A stretch of DNA of 64,000 nucleotides from Streptomyces sp. 846.5 (lineage in GTDB: Bacteria; Actinomycetota; Actinomycetes; Streptomycetales; Streptomycetaceae), in NCBI RefSeq assembly GCF_004365705.1, contig NZ_SOBN01000001.1:3396001-3460000 (forward strand), read 5' to 3'. Positions within the stretch are counted from its first letter, which is position 1. Every line of letters begins with the position of its first letter. Made by a program: the position numbers and the translations under genes. The notes beneath the pieces are model-generated. The model had not been told where the DNA came from. It saw only the letters and a program-made list of their open reading frames with translations, and ran no database searches. This document shows positions 1-7,569 of this stretch, piece after piece.

Positions 1-304
1 CCCGGACCAGGCGAGGGGCGGCCTCGACGCCCGCATGGATCTGTGCACCCAGGAACGCCGTGCCAAAGGGAACATCCTGATCGCAGATCTCACCCCCGGC
101 CGGAGCGGTGCTGACGATCAGTTCCTCCGCCAGCTGCGCCGCTTCAGCGAATCGGTCCTCCCAGAACAGGATCTGGATCGCGGCGGCAGCCGCTTCCCAA
201 TCGAACGAGGAGGTGTGGTCCCGGGCCAGTCCGAGCAACTCCGAAAGGGACTCCCGGAAGGCACCCCGGCGGGCACGGGAGATGACTTGCTCTGCGATCG
301 TCAT
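1..304 (-). CDS. Candidate immunity protein of the toxin cassette (partial)
   Basis: The frame starts at an ATG 21 bp after the stop of the DNase toxin gene and stays open for 101 codons to the left edge, so the C-terminus is missing. The product begins MTIAEQVISRARRG and is a soluble, mostly helical, acidic-leaning polypeptide without signal peptide or membrane segment. I recognise no family. The role as immunity protein is inferred from position alone: last visible gene of a WXG-like carrier, nuclease, small soluble protein row. It could instead be an unrelated hypothetical gene. Confidence 0.6.
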   Translation of the reverse strand, partial: MTIAEQVISRARRGAFRESLSELLGLARDHTSSFDWEAAAAAIQILFWEDRFAEAAQLAEELIVSTAPAGGEICDQDVPFGTAFLGAQIHAGVEAAPRLVR

Positions 305-325
305 GGCCCCGCTCCTTCCTCTAGG

Positions 326-982
326 TCAGCGTACGGTGATCTTCACGCGTGTCCCCTTGGGCAGTCCGCGCAAGGCGCTCCCCATGGACGAGCCCGATCC
401 CTGATTGTCCGATGCGTTGATGTACTTCACGCTCGCGCCGGCACCCCCCTCCTTGAACATCGCTGGGGGATACTCGTCGCGATCCTCTGGGGGCCGGGTG
501 GCTATACCCCGAAGGGAGGCGGCCCGGTTCGCGTCTGCCCCGGCCGTGTCAATCGTCAGGATGGAGGGCTTGGGCGCCCGGCCGCTGCTGCTCGTGGCAC
601 CCCTTGAGATCGTCCCTGACTGCGCTTCCTGAATGTGCAGCGCGGACTCGGGGTACTTACTCGCGTCCACGACCAGTTCCACATCGTAGTCACGGTGACC
701 GCCCAGAGCCTGGTCGATCTTGGAACGGGCAGCTGCCTGCTGTCTGATCCGCCGGCGCGCGCCCCGCCCCGTCTTGCCATCGTTCTTGGCGATCTTCTCG
801 GCGAGGGTGACCAGCTCGTGCGCATGCCTGGCGTCCGCCTCCGCAATGTTCTTCGCCACCTCTGCGGCGCCGTGGCCGGCCTGGTGGTACATGTCGCTGA
901 CCGCCTTGCTGGCGTCCTTGCTCAGGGTCCGGCCCACCCGGGCGGCGGCGTGCTCCAGGGCCTGGACTATCGGGTCGCTCAT
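326..982 (-). CDS. NucA/NucB-type DNase polymorphic toxin
   Basis: A 218-aa protein in two parts. Residues 1 to about 110 are charged and helical, without a signal peptide. The last 50 residues carry the DNase_NucA_NucB signature: DRDEYPPAM, then KEGGAGASVKYI, then a DN-QGSG segment and the terminal RVKITV strand. This matches Bacillus NucB-type secreted DNases closely, including the Asp-Glu-Tyr-Pro motif and the conserved Glu. The ATG overlaps the stop of the upstream WXG-like gene (ATGA), so the two are translationally coupled. Nuclease placed at the C-terminus with a helical front part and a small gene behind it is typical of polymorphic toxins. Target and delivery route are inference. Confidence 0.85.
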   Translation of the reverse strand: MSDPIVQALEHAAARVGRTLSKDASKAVSDMYHQAGHGAAEVAKNIAEADARHAHELVTLAEKIAKNDGKTGRGARRRIRQQAAARSKIDQALGGHRDYDVELVVDASKYPESALHIQEAQSGTISRGATSSSGRAPKPSILTIDTAGADANRAASLRGIATRPPEDRDEYPPAMFKEGGAGASVKYINASDNQGSGSSMGSALRGLPKGTRVKITVR

Positions 983-1710
983 GAGAAGGACATCCCGGCC
1001 GTCGCGGCGGAGAAGCGGTTGGCGTGGCCCACGACCTCGTCGGCGTGCCCGTGCAGGGTCGCGGCGTGGTCGGTGAGCGCCTGCGGGTGTATTCGGAACC
1101 CGTCTCCCGCCCCGCCGCAGGCCGCTTCGGGATCACCGAGAGCGGCGTCCAGCCCCTTGAAGACCAGCCCGCCCAGAGCGCGCTCGACGACGCCCTCGAG
1201 CGGAGCCACCGCCTTCTCGATGACCTCGGCGATGATCTGCTGCTCGACCTGCTGCAGGATCGCGTTGACGACCTTCTTCGTGGCCTCGACCAGCACCACC
1301 TCCGCTGCCTCGGCAGCGCCGAACGTCAACACGGCGGCGGCCTGATCGGCCACGAACTCGGCTGCCATGATGCCGAGTTCGGTGATGACCGCGAGCTTGG
1401 CGGCAACGATGCCGTCCGCCGCGACCTCCAGTGCGAGAGCGGTCACCCGGCATGCCTCGACCAGATCGGTCATGTGGGAGTTGGACATCCGGCTCCACTT
1501 GGCCACCAGCAACTCGTAGGAGTTGGCCTGGTAGTGCTCGGCCATGCGTCGAATCGTGTCGGAGGCGGCCTGGTGCGTGGTGTCGATACTGGTGCCGAAG
1601 TCCCGCACATGGCCTGCGAACTCACGGACCTTGTCCTCGTTGACCTGCGGCCAGTTCAGGCCCAACAGGTTCATCACCCACACGAACTCACCCGGTAGCT
1701 CGATCGCCAT
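979..1710 (-). CDS. WXG100-like helical partner or carrier of the DNase toxin
   Basis: A 243-aa alpha-helical protein. The start is ATG 1710, preceded by GGGGGAG at good spacing; an upstream GTG at 1746 lacks a clear ribosome site. The N-terminal third (FVWVMNLLGLNWPQVNEDK, then WSRM near residue 85) looks like the WXG100/ESX-associated N-terminal domain of actinobacterial polymorphic toxins. A long Ala/Val-rich amphipathic or membrane-active stretch follows at about residues 110-190. No enzyme domain is visible; the DNase is in the next gene, overlapping by 4 bp. It probably forms the secretion or translocation partner of that DNase. Type VII secretion is inferred from the family; no ESX machinery lies in the window. 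Confidence 0.7.
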   Translation of the reverse strand: MAIELPGEFVWVMNLLGLNWPQVNEDKVREFAGHVRDFGTSIDTTHQAASDTIRRMAEHYQANSYELLVAKWSRMSNSHMTDLVEACRVTALALEVAADGIVAAKLAVITELGIMAAEFVADQAAAVLTFGAAEAAEVVLVEATKKVVNAILQQVEQQIIAEVIEKAVAPLEGVVERALGGLVFKGLDAALGDPEAACGGAGDGFRIHPQALTDHAATLHGHADEVVGHANRFSAATAGMSFS

Positions 1711-1817
1711 GGCTCTCCCCCGCCCGCGGACATGACCAGTCGTCAATCAAGCGAGCATAACTCGCACATGTGTCCCACTCCAGGCTGGACGGCTGTACGT
1801 CGGCGGCGGCGTCGGCG

Positions 1818-2738
1818 TCAGCTCAGCACCGCTGCGCCGGGGACCGGGCCTGCGGCTGGGAGGGCGGTGCGGCAGGTGCCAGAGGTGGTGAGGGTGGCGG
1901 CGAGGGCGGCGGCGGACGGGGCGTCCTTGGCGAGGAAGGCGCAGGTGGGGCCGGAGCCGGAGACGAGGGTGCCGATGGCGCCGGCGTCGGCGCCGGCCCG
2001 GAGGGTGGCGGCGAGGGCGGGACGCAGCGAGAGGGCCGCCGGCTGCAAGTCGTTGCTGAGGGCCGCGCCCAGGGCCGTGGCGTCGCCGGCGCGGAGGGCC
2101 GCCAGCAGGGCCGGGTCGGCGGCGGGGACGGGCAGGTCGGTGTCGGCGGAGCCGCCGTCGAGGTCGCGCAGCCGGTCGCACTCGCCGTAGACGGCCGGGG
2201 TGGAGAGCCCGCCGTCGGCGACCGCGAAGACCCAGTGGAAGGTGCCGCCGGTGGGCACCGGGGTGAGCAACTCGCCCCGTCCCTCCCCCAGGGCGACGCC
2301 GCCGAGCAGGCTGAACGGGACGTCGCTGCCCAGCTCGGCCGCCAGCTCCGCCAGGACGGCGGGGTCCGCGCCGGTGCCCCAGAGGGCGTCGCAGCCCACC
2401 AGCGCGGCGGCGGCGTCGGCGCTGCCGCCGGCCATGCCGCCGGCGACCGGGATGCCCTTGTCGATGTGCAGGTGGACGTGGGGGGCGATCCCGAAGCGGG
2501 CGCCGAGCAGCACGGCCGCGCGGGCCGCGAGGTTGCTGCGGTCGGCGGGCACGGCGGCGGCGTCGGCCCCGGCGACGGAGACGGTGAGCCGGTCGGCGGG
2601 GGTGACCGTCACCTCGTCGTAGAGTCCGACGGCGAAGAAGACGGAGGCCAGGCCGTGGAAGCCGTCGGGGCGGCGGCCGCCGACGGCCAGCTGGACGTTG
2701 ACCTTGGCCGGGACCCGGACGGTGATCGTTGAGGACAC
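1818..2738 (-). CDS. ispE: 4-diphosphocytidyl-2-C-methyl-D-erythritol kinase IspE
   Basis: A GHMP-family kinase of 306 aa that phosphorylates CDP-methylerythritol with ATP in the MEP route to isoprenoid precursors. Visible motifs are the N-terminal VRVPAKVN substrate strand, the ATP loop PVAGGMAGGSADAAAAL at about residues 95-111, and the C-terminal LVSGSGPTCAFL glycine motif. I chose GTG 2738, 4 bp after the rsmA stop, because a longer reading would run into rsmA. It is the last gene of the metG-tatD-rpf-rsmA-ispE row on this strand, the usual actinobacterial order. Confidence 0.93.
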   Translation of the reverse strand: MSSTITVRVPAKVNVQLAVGGRRPDGFHGLASVFFAVGLYDEVTVTPADRLTVSVAGADAAAVPADRSNLAARAAVLLGARFGIAPHVHLHIDKGIPVAGGMAGGSADAAAALVGCDALWGTGADPAVLAELAAELGSDVPFSLLGGVALGEGRGELLTPVPTGGTFHWVFAVADGGLSTPAVYGECDRLRDLDGGSADTDLPVPAADPALLAALRAGDATALGAALSNDLQPAALSLRPALAATLRAGADAGAIGTLVSGSGPTCAFLAKDAPSAAALAATLTTSGTCRTALPAAGPVPGAAVLS

Positions 2739-2742
2739 CCGC

Positions 2743-3708
2743 CTATTCTGCCGCACCCTCGGCAGCGGCAGCGGAGGCGACCGCGGCGGCAACCTCGGCG
2801 GCCGGCTTCGCCTCGGCGATCCTGGCGAACTGCTCCACCGTCAGGGTCTCGCCGCGCAGCCTGAAGTCGATTCCGGCGGCGGTCAGCGCCTGCTCGGCGG
2901 CGGCGGCCGAGCCGGCCCAGCCGGCCAGGGCGGCGCGCAGCGTCTTGCGGCGCTGGGCGAAGGCGGCGTCCACGACGGCGAAGACCTCCTCGCGGGTGGC
3001 CGTGGTCTCCGGGGGGTCGCGGCGGACCAGCGAGACCAGGCCCGAGTCCACGTTCGGGGCCGGCCAGAAGACATTGCGGCCGATCGCCCCCGCGCGCTTC
3101 ACCTCGGCGTACCAGTTGGCCTTGACCGAGGGCACCCCGTACACCTTGTTGCCGGGGCTTGCGGCGAGCCGGTCGGCGACCTCGGACTGCACCATGACGA
3201 GCGTGCGCTCGATCGAGGGGAAGGTCTCCAGCATGTGCAGCAGCACCGGGACGGCGACGTTGTAGGGGAGGTTGGCGACCAGCGCGGTCGGCGGCGGCCC
3301 CGGGAGCTCGGCGACGGCCATCGCGTCGTCGTGGACCAGCTCGAAGCGGTCGGCGCGGTCCGGCATCCGGGCGGCGACGGTGGTCGGCAGGTGCTGGGCG
3401 AGCAGCGCGTCGATCTCCACGGCGGTGACCCGGTCGGCGACCTCCAGCAGGCCCAGGGTGAGCGACCCCAGGCCGGGGCCGACCTCCACCACCACATCCT
3501 TCGGCCCGACCCCGGCGGCGCGGACGATCCGGCGCACCGTGTTGGCGTCGATGACGAAGTTCTGCCCGCGCTGCTTGGTCGGCCGGACGCCCAGGGCCGC
3601 GGCGAGGCTGCGGATGTCGGCGGCGCCGAGGAGGGGGCCTGGCTCCGAGGTGGACGCGGTGGCGGGAGTGGGGCTGTCGGCGGGTGGTGTCTCGGGGCTG
3701 GTGCTCAC
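2743..3708 (-). CDS. rsmA: 16S rRNA (adenine1518/1519-N6)-dimethyltransferase RsmA (KsgA)
   Basis: A 321-aa SAM-dependent methyltransferase that dimethylates two adjacent adenines near the 3' end of 16S rRNA during small-subunit assembly. Motifs: [16 protein letters not shown] at the N-terminus, [12 protein letters not shown] (SAM motif I), and the catalytic ANLPYNVA motif IV. GTG 3708 was chosen since it follows the rpf stop by 10 bp and leaves a short Pro/Thr-rich N-terminal extension; a start at 3732 would overlap rpf. The C-terminal Ala-rich tail is a lineage extension. Confidence 0.93.
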   Translation of the reverse strand: MSTSPETPPADSPTPATASTSEPGPLLGAADIRSLAAALGVRPTKQRGQNFVIDANTVRRIVRAAGVGPKDVVVEVGPGLGSLTLGLLEVADRVTAVEIDALLAQHLPTTVAARMPDRADRFELVHDDAMAVAELPGPPPTALVANLPYNVAVPVLLHMLETFPSIERTLVMVQSEVADRLAASPGNKVYGVPSVKANWYAEVKRAGAIGRNVFWPAPNVDSGLVSLVRRDPPETTATREEVFAVVDAAFAQRRKTLRAALAGWAGSAAAAEQALTAAGIDFRLRGETLTVEQFARIAEAKPAAEVAAAVASAAAAEGAAE

Positions 3709-3718
3709 GGGGTCAAGA

Positions 3719-4423
3719 CTATCCGGCGGCACGGTGGCCGCAGGCGGGCCAGGGGGAGCTGCCGCGCTGGTGGTAGAGCCGGCGGGCGCGGGCGGTCTGC
3801 TCGTCCGCGGGGGCGTCCTGGGGGCGGCCGTGGCCGCCGAGACGGTGCCAGGTGGTGCTGTCGAACTGGTAGAGCCCGCCGTAGCGCCCGCTGGGGTCCA
3901 CCGCGTGCGGGTTCCCGCCGGCCTCGCAGCGGGCCAGGGCGGACCAGTTGAGGTCGCCGGTGCCGTGGTGGGTGCCGGTGGCAGGGGTGTCGGGGGTGTC
4001 GGAGGTGACGGTGTCGTCGGCCGACCGGGTGCGGCGGTAGAGGTGGCCGACCAGGGTGCGGTGCTGGTAGAGCGGCGGGCGGGCCGGGTTCAGCGAGCGG
4101 GACGACCGGTCGGCGCCGGCCCGGGCGGGGACCGGCATGGCACGGGTCGCCGGCACGGCGGGCGCGTCCGGGGTGAGCACGGTGAGGGCCGCGGGCGGCG
4201 AGGGCAGCAGGTGGTCGGCGCCGTTGATGTCTGGAGTCTGCTCGGTCTCCGAGATCGGGTCCGCGTCCAGCGCCACGCGCTGCGGCACACCGCCGGCGGT
4301 CAGGTGCGCCTGGTGCTGCTGGTTCACGAACGCACCCGTGCCGCCCACCAGCAGGGCCAGCGCCAGCGCCTTGGGCAGTTTGCGCCGCACCTGCTCCGCA
4401 GAACCGTTCACTCGAATCCTCAC
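3719..4423 (-). CDS. Resuscitation-promoting factor, short form
   Basis: A secreted transglycosylase-like protein. Residues 17-32 form a signal/TM segment ([13 protein letters not shown]), followed by a long Pro/Ala/Ser linker. A C-terminal Rpf domain of about 75 residues has the catalytic Glu in ARCEAGGNP, plus [10 protein letters not shown] and the paired Cys of the fold. Rpf proteins cut peptidoglycan and help exit from dormancy or spore germination. This locus (between tatD and rsmA) usually carries RpfB with DUF348 and G5 domains; both are absent here, leaving only linker plus catalytic domain. The reading frame continues upstream to a second GTG at 4576 inside a duplicated segment; I prefer GTG 4423 because the signal segment then sits at the N-terminus. 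Confidence 0.85.
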   Translation of the reverse strand: MRIRVNGSAEQVRRKLPKALALALLVGGTGAFVNQQHQAHLTAGGVPQRVALDADPISETEQTPDINGADHLLPSPPAALTVLTPDAPAVPATRAMPVPARAGADRSSRSLNPARPPLYQHRTLVGHLYRRTRSADDTVTSDTPDTPATGTHHGTGDLNWSALARCEAGGNPHAVDPSGRYGGLYQFDSTTWHRLGGHGRPQDAPADEQTARARRLYHQRGSSPWPACGHRAAG

Positions 4424-4640
4424 GCCGTCCGACAGGGCATTCGCCGCGCGTCGCAGCGTCGGCTGAAGGATCAACGACCGACAGGCGAAGCGGTCACCGG
4501 CCAGCACCCGACACCACGGTCCGCGTGGGGGCACGGGGGGTCGCCCCCCGAAAAACTGGAGTACTCGAGTACTCACGCCGTCCGACAGGGCACCAGCTCG
4601 CTTGCTGAAGGATCAACGACCAAGCGGCGAACCGGTCACC
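4420..4640 (-). repeat. Direct duplication of the rpf 5' region
   Basis: Two imperfect copies lie 153 bp apart, one ending at the rpf GTG (4420-4505) and one just behind the tatD stop (4573-4640). Shared blocks on the minus strand are GGTGACCG, TTCGCC, GGTCGTTGATCCTTCAGC and CCTGTCGGACGGCGTGA. The last block contains the start codon, so the upstream copy carries a second in-frame GTG 51 codons earlier. It looks like a local duplication of the leader and start of rpf. Confidence 0.75.
4557..4572. promoter_or_regulatory. 16-bp perfect palindrome GAGTACTCGAGTACTC
   Basis: A perfect palindrome that is also a tandem repeat of GAGTACTC lies between the two copies of the rpf leader repeat. A GGGGGG/CCCCCC hairpin lies beside it at 4537-4552. 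It could be a protein binding site or part of the transcript leader. No protein is assigned. Confidence 0.5.
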
Positions 4641-4642
4641 CG

Positions 4643-5533
4643 TCAGTAGTCGAAGGCGCGGGCGGTGTTGGCGGCGACGGCGGTGGCCATGGCGTCCTCG
4701 TCCAGGCCACGCACGGCGGCCATCGCTCGGAGGGTGACCGGGATCAGGTACGGCGCGTTGGGGCGGCCGCGGTACGGGGCCGGGGTGAGGAACGGGGCGT
4801 CGGTCTCCACCAGGACGCGGTCCAGCGGGGTCACCGCCAGGGCCTCGCGGAGCTGGTGGTTGGCGGGGAAGGTGACCGGTCCGGCGAAGGACAGGTAGTA
4901 GCCGGCCTCGGCGCAGACCTTGGCCATCTCCGCGTCGCCCGAGTAGCAGTGGAAGACGGTGCGCTCCGGGGCGCCCTCCTCCGCCAGGATGCGCAGTACG
5001 TCGTCGTGGGCGTCCCGGTCGTGGATGACCAGGGCCTTGCCGTGCTTCTTCGCCAGCGCGATGTGGCGGCGGAAGGACTCCTGCTGCACCTGGACGCCCT
5101 CGGGGCCGGTGCGGAAGTAGTCAAGACCGGTCTCGCCCACGCCGCGGACCTGCGGCAGCGCGGCCAGGGCATCGATCTCGGCGAGCGCCTCGTCCAGGGC
5201 CTTCATCCCGCCGGGCCCGCGCCGCTGTCCCGACCAGCCGTCAGGGTCGCCGAGGACGATCCGCGGCGCCTCGTTGGGGTGCAGCGAGACCGTGGCGTGG
5301 ACCTGGGCATGACGCCCCGCCAGCTCGGCGGCCCAGCGCGAGCCGGCCAGGTCGCAGCCCACTTGGACCACGGTGGCCACCCCGACCGAGGCGGCCCTGG
5401 CCAGCCCCTCCTCCGGGGTGCCGTCCTGCATGTCCAGGTGGGTGTGCGAGTCCGCGACCGGGACCCGCAGCGGCTCGGGGAGCGGCGGCGGGACCTTGCG
5501 GTCGGCCTCGGACCTCTTCGATCGGGTAGCCAT
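4643..5533 (-). CDS. tatD: TatD family metal-dependent DNase
   Basis: A 296-aa TIM-barrel hydrolase of the amidohydrolase type. Metal ligands are visible in DSHTHLD (residues 26-32 region), GVGETGLDY, HDRDAHDD, FHCYSGD and the terminal ETDAPFL. TatD proteins are 3'-5' exonucleases/deoxyribonucleases acting in DNA repair or turnover. The ATG overlaps the metG stop by one base (TGATG), so translation is coupled. The same frame stays open far upstream through metG, but without a protein-like sequence, so no metG-tatD fusion is implied. Confidence 0.92.
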   Translation of the reverse strand: MATRSKRSEADRKVPPPLPEPLRVPVADSHTHLDMQDGTPEEGLARAASVGVATVVQVGCDLAGSRWAAELAGRHAQVHATVSLHPNEAPRIVLGDPDGWSGQRRGPGGMKALDEALAEIDALAALPQVRGVGETGLDYFRTGPEGVQVQQESFRRHIALAKKHGKALVIHDRDAHDDVLRILAEEGAPERTVFHCYSGDAEMAKVCAEAGYYLSFAGPVTFPANHQLREALAVTPLDRVLVETDAPFLTPAPYRGRPNAPYLIPVTLRAMAAVRGLDEDAMATAVAANTARAFDY

Positions 5534-7293
5534 CAGGCCGAGGTCTCCGGGTCTGCGGTCCCCGGACCGGCAGCCTCCGGCTCGCCGCCGAAGCGGGTGC
5601 GGTAGGCGTCCAGGTCCTCCTCGGTGATCTTCGCGAAGAGCACCGGCGGGACGGTGAACGGCGTCCCGGCCGGGACCAGCGCCAGCGCCCGGGCCTCGTC
5701 GGCGGAGACCCAGCTGCGGGTGTCGTCCGGCAGGGCGAACGCGGCGCGCATCGCGGCGCTGCTCGACGGGATGAACGGCTCGGAGACCACCGCGTACAGG
5801 TGGATCAGGTTCATCGCGGTGCGCAGCGTCAGCGCGGCGCCGTCCAGGTCGGTCCTGGCCTCCAGCCAGGGCGCCTTGGCCTCCAGGTAGGAGTTGCCGG
5901 CGCTCCACAGCGCCCGCAGGGCCTGCGCGGCCTTGCGGAACTGCAGGGCGTCCATCTGGGTCTGGTACTCGGCCAGCAGCTCGGCGATCTGCTCGCCCAG
6001 CTGCTGCTCGGCCTCGCCCGCCTCGCGTCCGGCCGGGACCTCGTCGCCGAAGCGCTTGCGGGAGAAGGACAGCACCCGGTTGACGAAGTTGCCCAGCACG
6101 TCGGCCAGGTCCTTGTTCACCGTGGCGGCGAAGAGCTCCCAGGTGAAGTTGGTGTCGTCCGACTCGGGGGCGTTGGCCATCATGAAGTAGCGCCAGTAGT
6201 CGGCCGGCAGCAGCTCCAGCGCGGCGTCGCTGAACACCCCGCGCTTCTGGCTGGTGGAGAACTTGCCGCCGTAGTAGTTCAGCCAGTTGAAGGACTTCAG
6301 GTAGTCGACCTTCTTCCAGGCGTCGCGGGTGCCCAGCAGGGTCGCGGGGAACATCACGGCGTGGAAGGGGACGTTGTCCTTGCCCATGAACTGGGTGTAG
6401 TTGACCGTCGCGTCGGCCTGGTACCACCAGGACTTCCAGTCCCGCTGCTCGCCCTCGGGGGCCGCGTCGGCCCACTCCCGGGTCGAGCCGATGTACTCGA
6501 TCGGGGCGTCGAACCAGACGTAGAAGACCTTCCCCTCGGCCGCCAGGTCGGGCCAGGTGTCGGCCGGGACCGGGACGCCCCAATCCAGGTCGCGGGTGAT
6601 CGCGCGGTCGTGCAGGCCCTCGGTCAGCCACTTGCGGGCGATCGAGGAGGAGAGCACCGGCCAGTCCTTGCCGTGCTCGTCCACCCAGGCCTCGACCTCG
6701 CCGGCGAGCTTGGACTGCAGCAGGAACAGGTGCTTGGTCTCGCGCACCTCCAGGTCGCTGCTGCCGCTGATCGCCGAGCGCGGGTCGATCAGGTCGGTGG
6801 GGTCCAGCACCCGGGTGCAGTTCTCGCACTGGTCGCCGCGGGCCTTGTCGTAGCCGCAGTGCGGGCAGGTGCCGACGATGTAGCGGTCGGGCAGGAAGCG
6901 GCCGTCGGTGTTGGAGTACACCTGGCGGATCGCCCGCTCCTCGATGAAGCCGTTGGCGTGCAGCTGGCGCGCGATGGTCTGGGTGAGCTCGCGGTTCTCC
7001 GGCGAGGAGCTGCGGCCGAAGTGGTCGAACGAGAGGCCGAAGCCCTCGTAGATCGCCTTCTGCGCGTCGTGCTGCTCCGCGCAGAAGGTGTCGACCGGCA
7101 GCCCGGCCTCCTTGGCGGCCAGCTCGGCCGGGGTGCCGTGCTCGTCGGTGGCGCAGATGTACAGCACCTCGTGGCCCCGCTGGCGCAGGTACCGCGCGTA
7201 CACGTCCGCCGGGAGCATGGATCCGACCATGTTGCCCAGGTGCTTGATCCCGTTGATGTAGGGAAGCGCGCTGGTGATCAACTGGCGGGTCAT
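5533..7293 (-). CDS. metG: Methionyl-tRNA synthetase
   Basis: A class I aminoacyl-tRNA synthetase of 586 aa that charges tRNA-Met. The HIGH-type motif is in [12 protein letters not shown] at the N-terminus; the KMSKS loop is degenerate (KFSTSQKRG, about residue 350). A zinc-knuckle insert carries CPHCGYD and QCENC. The anticodon-binding helical domain follows, and the protein ends without the tRNA-binding EMAP extension found in longer forms. GAAGGAG precedes the ATG. It heads the run metG-tatD-rpf-rsmA-ispE and is divergent from the PASTA kinase gene. Confidence 0.95.
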   Translation of the reverse strand: MTRQLITSALPYINGIKHLGNMVGSMLPADVYARYLRQRGHEVLYICATDEHGTPAELAAKEAGLPVDTFCAEQHDAQKAIYEGFGLSFDHFGRSSSPENRELTQTIARQLHANGFIEERAIRQVYSNTDGRFLPDRYIVGTCPHCGYDKARGDQCENCTRVLDPTDLIDPRSAISGSSDLEVRETKHLFLLQSKLAGEVEAWVDEHGKDWPVLSSSIARKWLTEGLHDRAITRDLDWGVPVPADTWPDLAAEGKVFYVWFDAPIEYIGSTREWADAAPEGEQRDWKSWWYQADATVNYTQFMGKDNVPFHAVMFPATLLGTRDAWKKVDYLKSFNWLNYYGGKFSTSQKRGVFSDAALELLPADYWRYFMMANAPESDDTNFTWELFAATVNKDLADVLGNFVNRVLSFSRKRFGDEVPAGREAGEAEQQLGEQIAELLAEYQTQMDALQFRKAAQALRALWSAGNSYLEAKAPWLEARTDLDGAALTLRTAMNLIHLYAVVSEPFIPSSSAAMRAAFALPDDTRSWVSADEARALALVPAGTPFTVPPVLFAKITEEDLDAYRTRFGGEPEAAGPGTADPETSA

Positions 7294-7569
7294 CTCTGGG
7301 ATGCTCCTTCTTCAGCGGCACCTCGGCGGATGCCGCACAGGGCGGGACGGGGCAGGACGGGCAGAACAGGCTCGATGTGACGGGCGGGGCGTGAGCGCAG
7401 CGGGGGCGGGAAAGCCCGACCCGGAACCGCTGAACCCGACACCGCCCGAGGGCGTCATCCTATCGAAGGGTGCACATCGCCCCTGACTGATTACTTTCTG
7501 TGACCGAACGGTTGCCGAAGGGTCTAGGCAAGCAGTCATGGGCAGTGTTCCCTGGAGGGGGCTCCATCC

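Noticed and set aside
4424..4643. c-di-AMP (ydaO-type) riboswitch upstream of rpf, as reported for some streptomycete rpf genes
   Set aside because: I could not find the conserved core segments of that riboswitch on the minus strand; only the leader duplication and the palindrome are evident. A covariance-model search would settle it.
4643..7321. A single open frame of about 890 codons spanning tatD and metG, suggesting a fusion
   Set aside because: Only the last third reads as TatD. The upstream part is an Arg/Gly/Pro-rich out-of-frame reading of metG, which has its own intact frame, stop and coupled TatD start.
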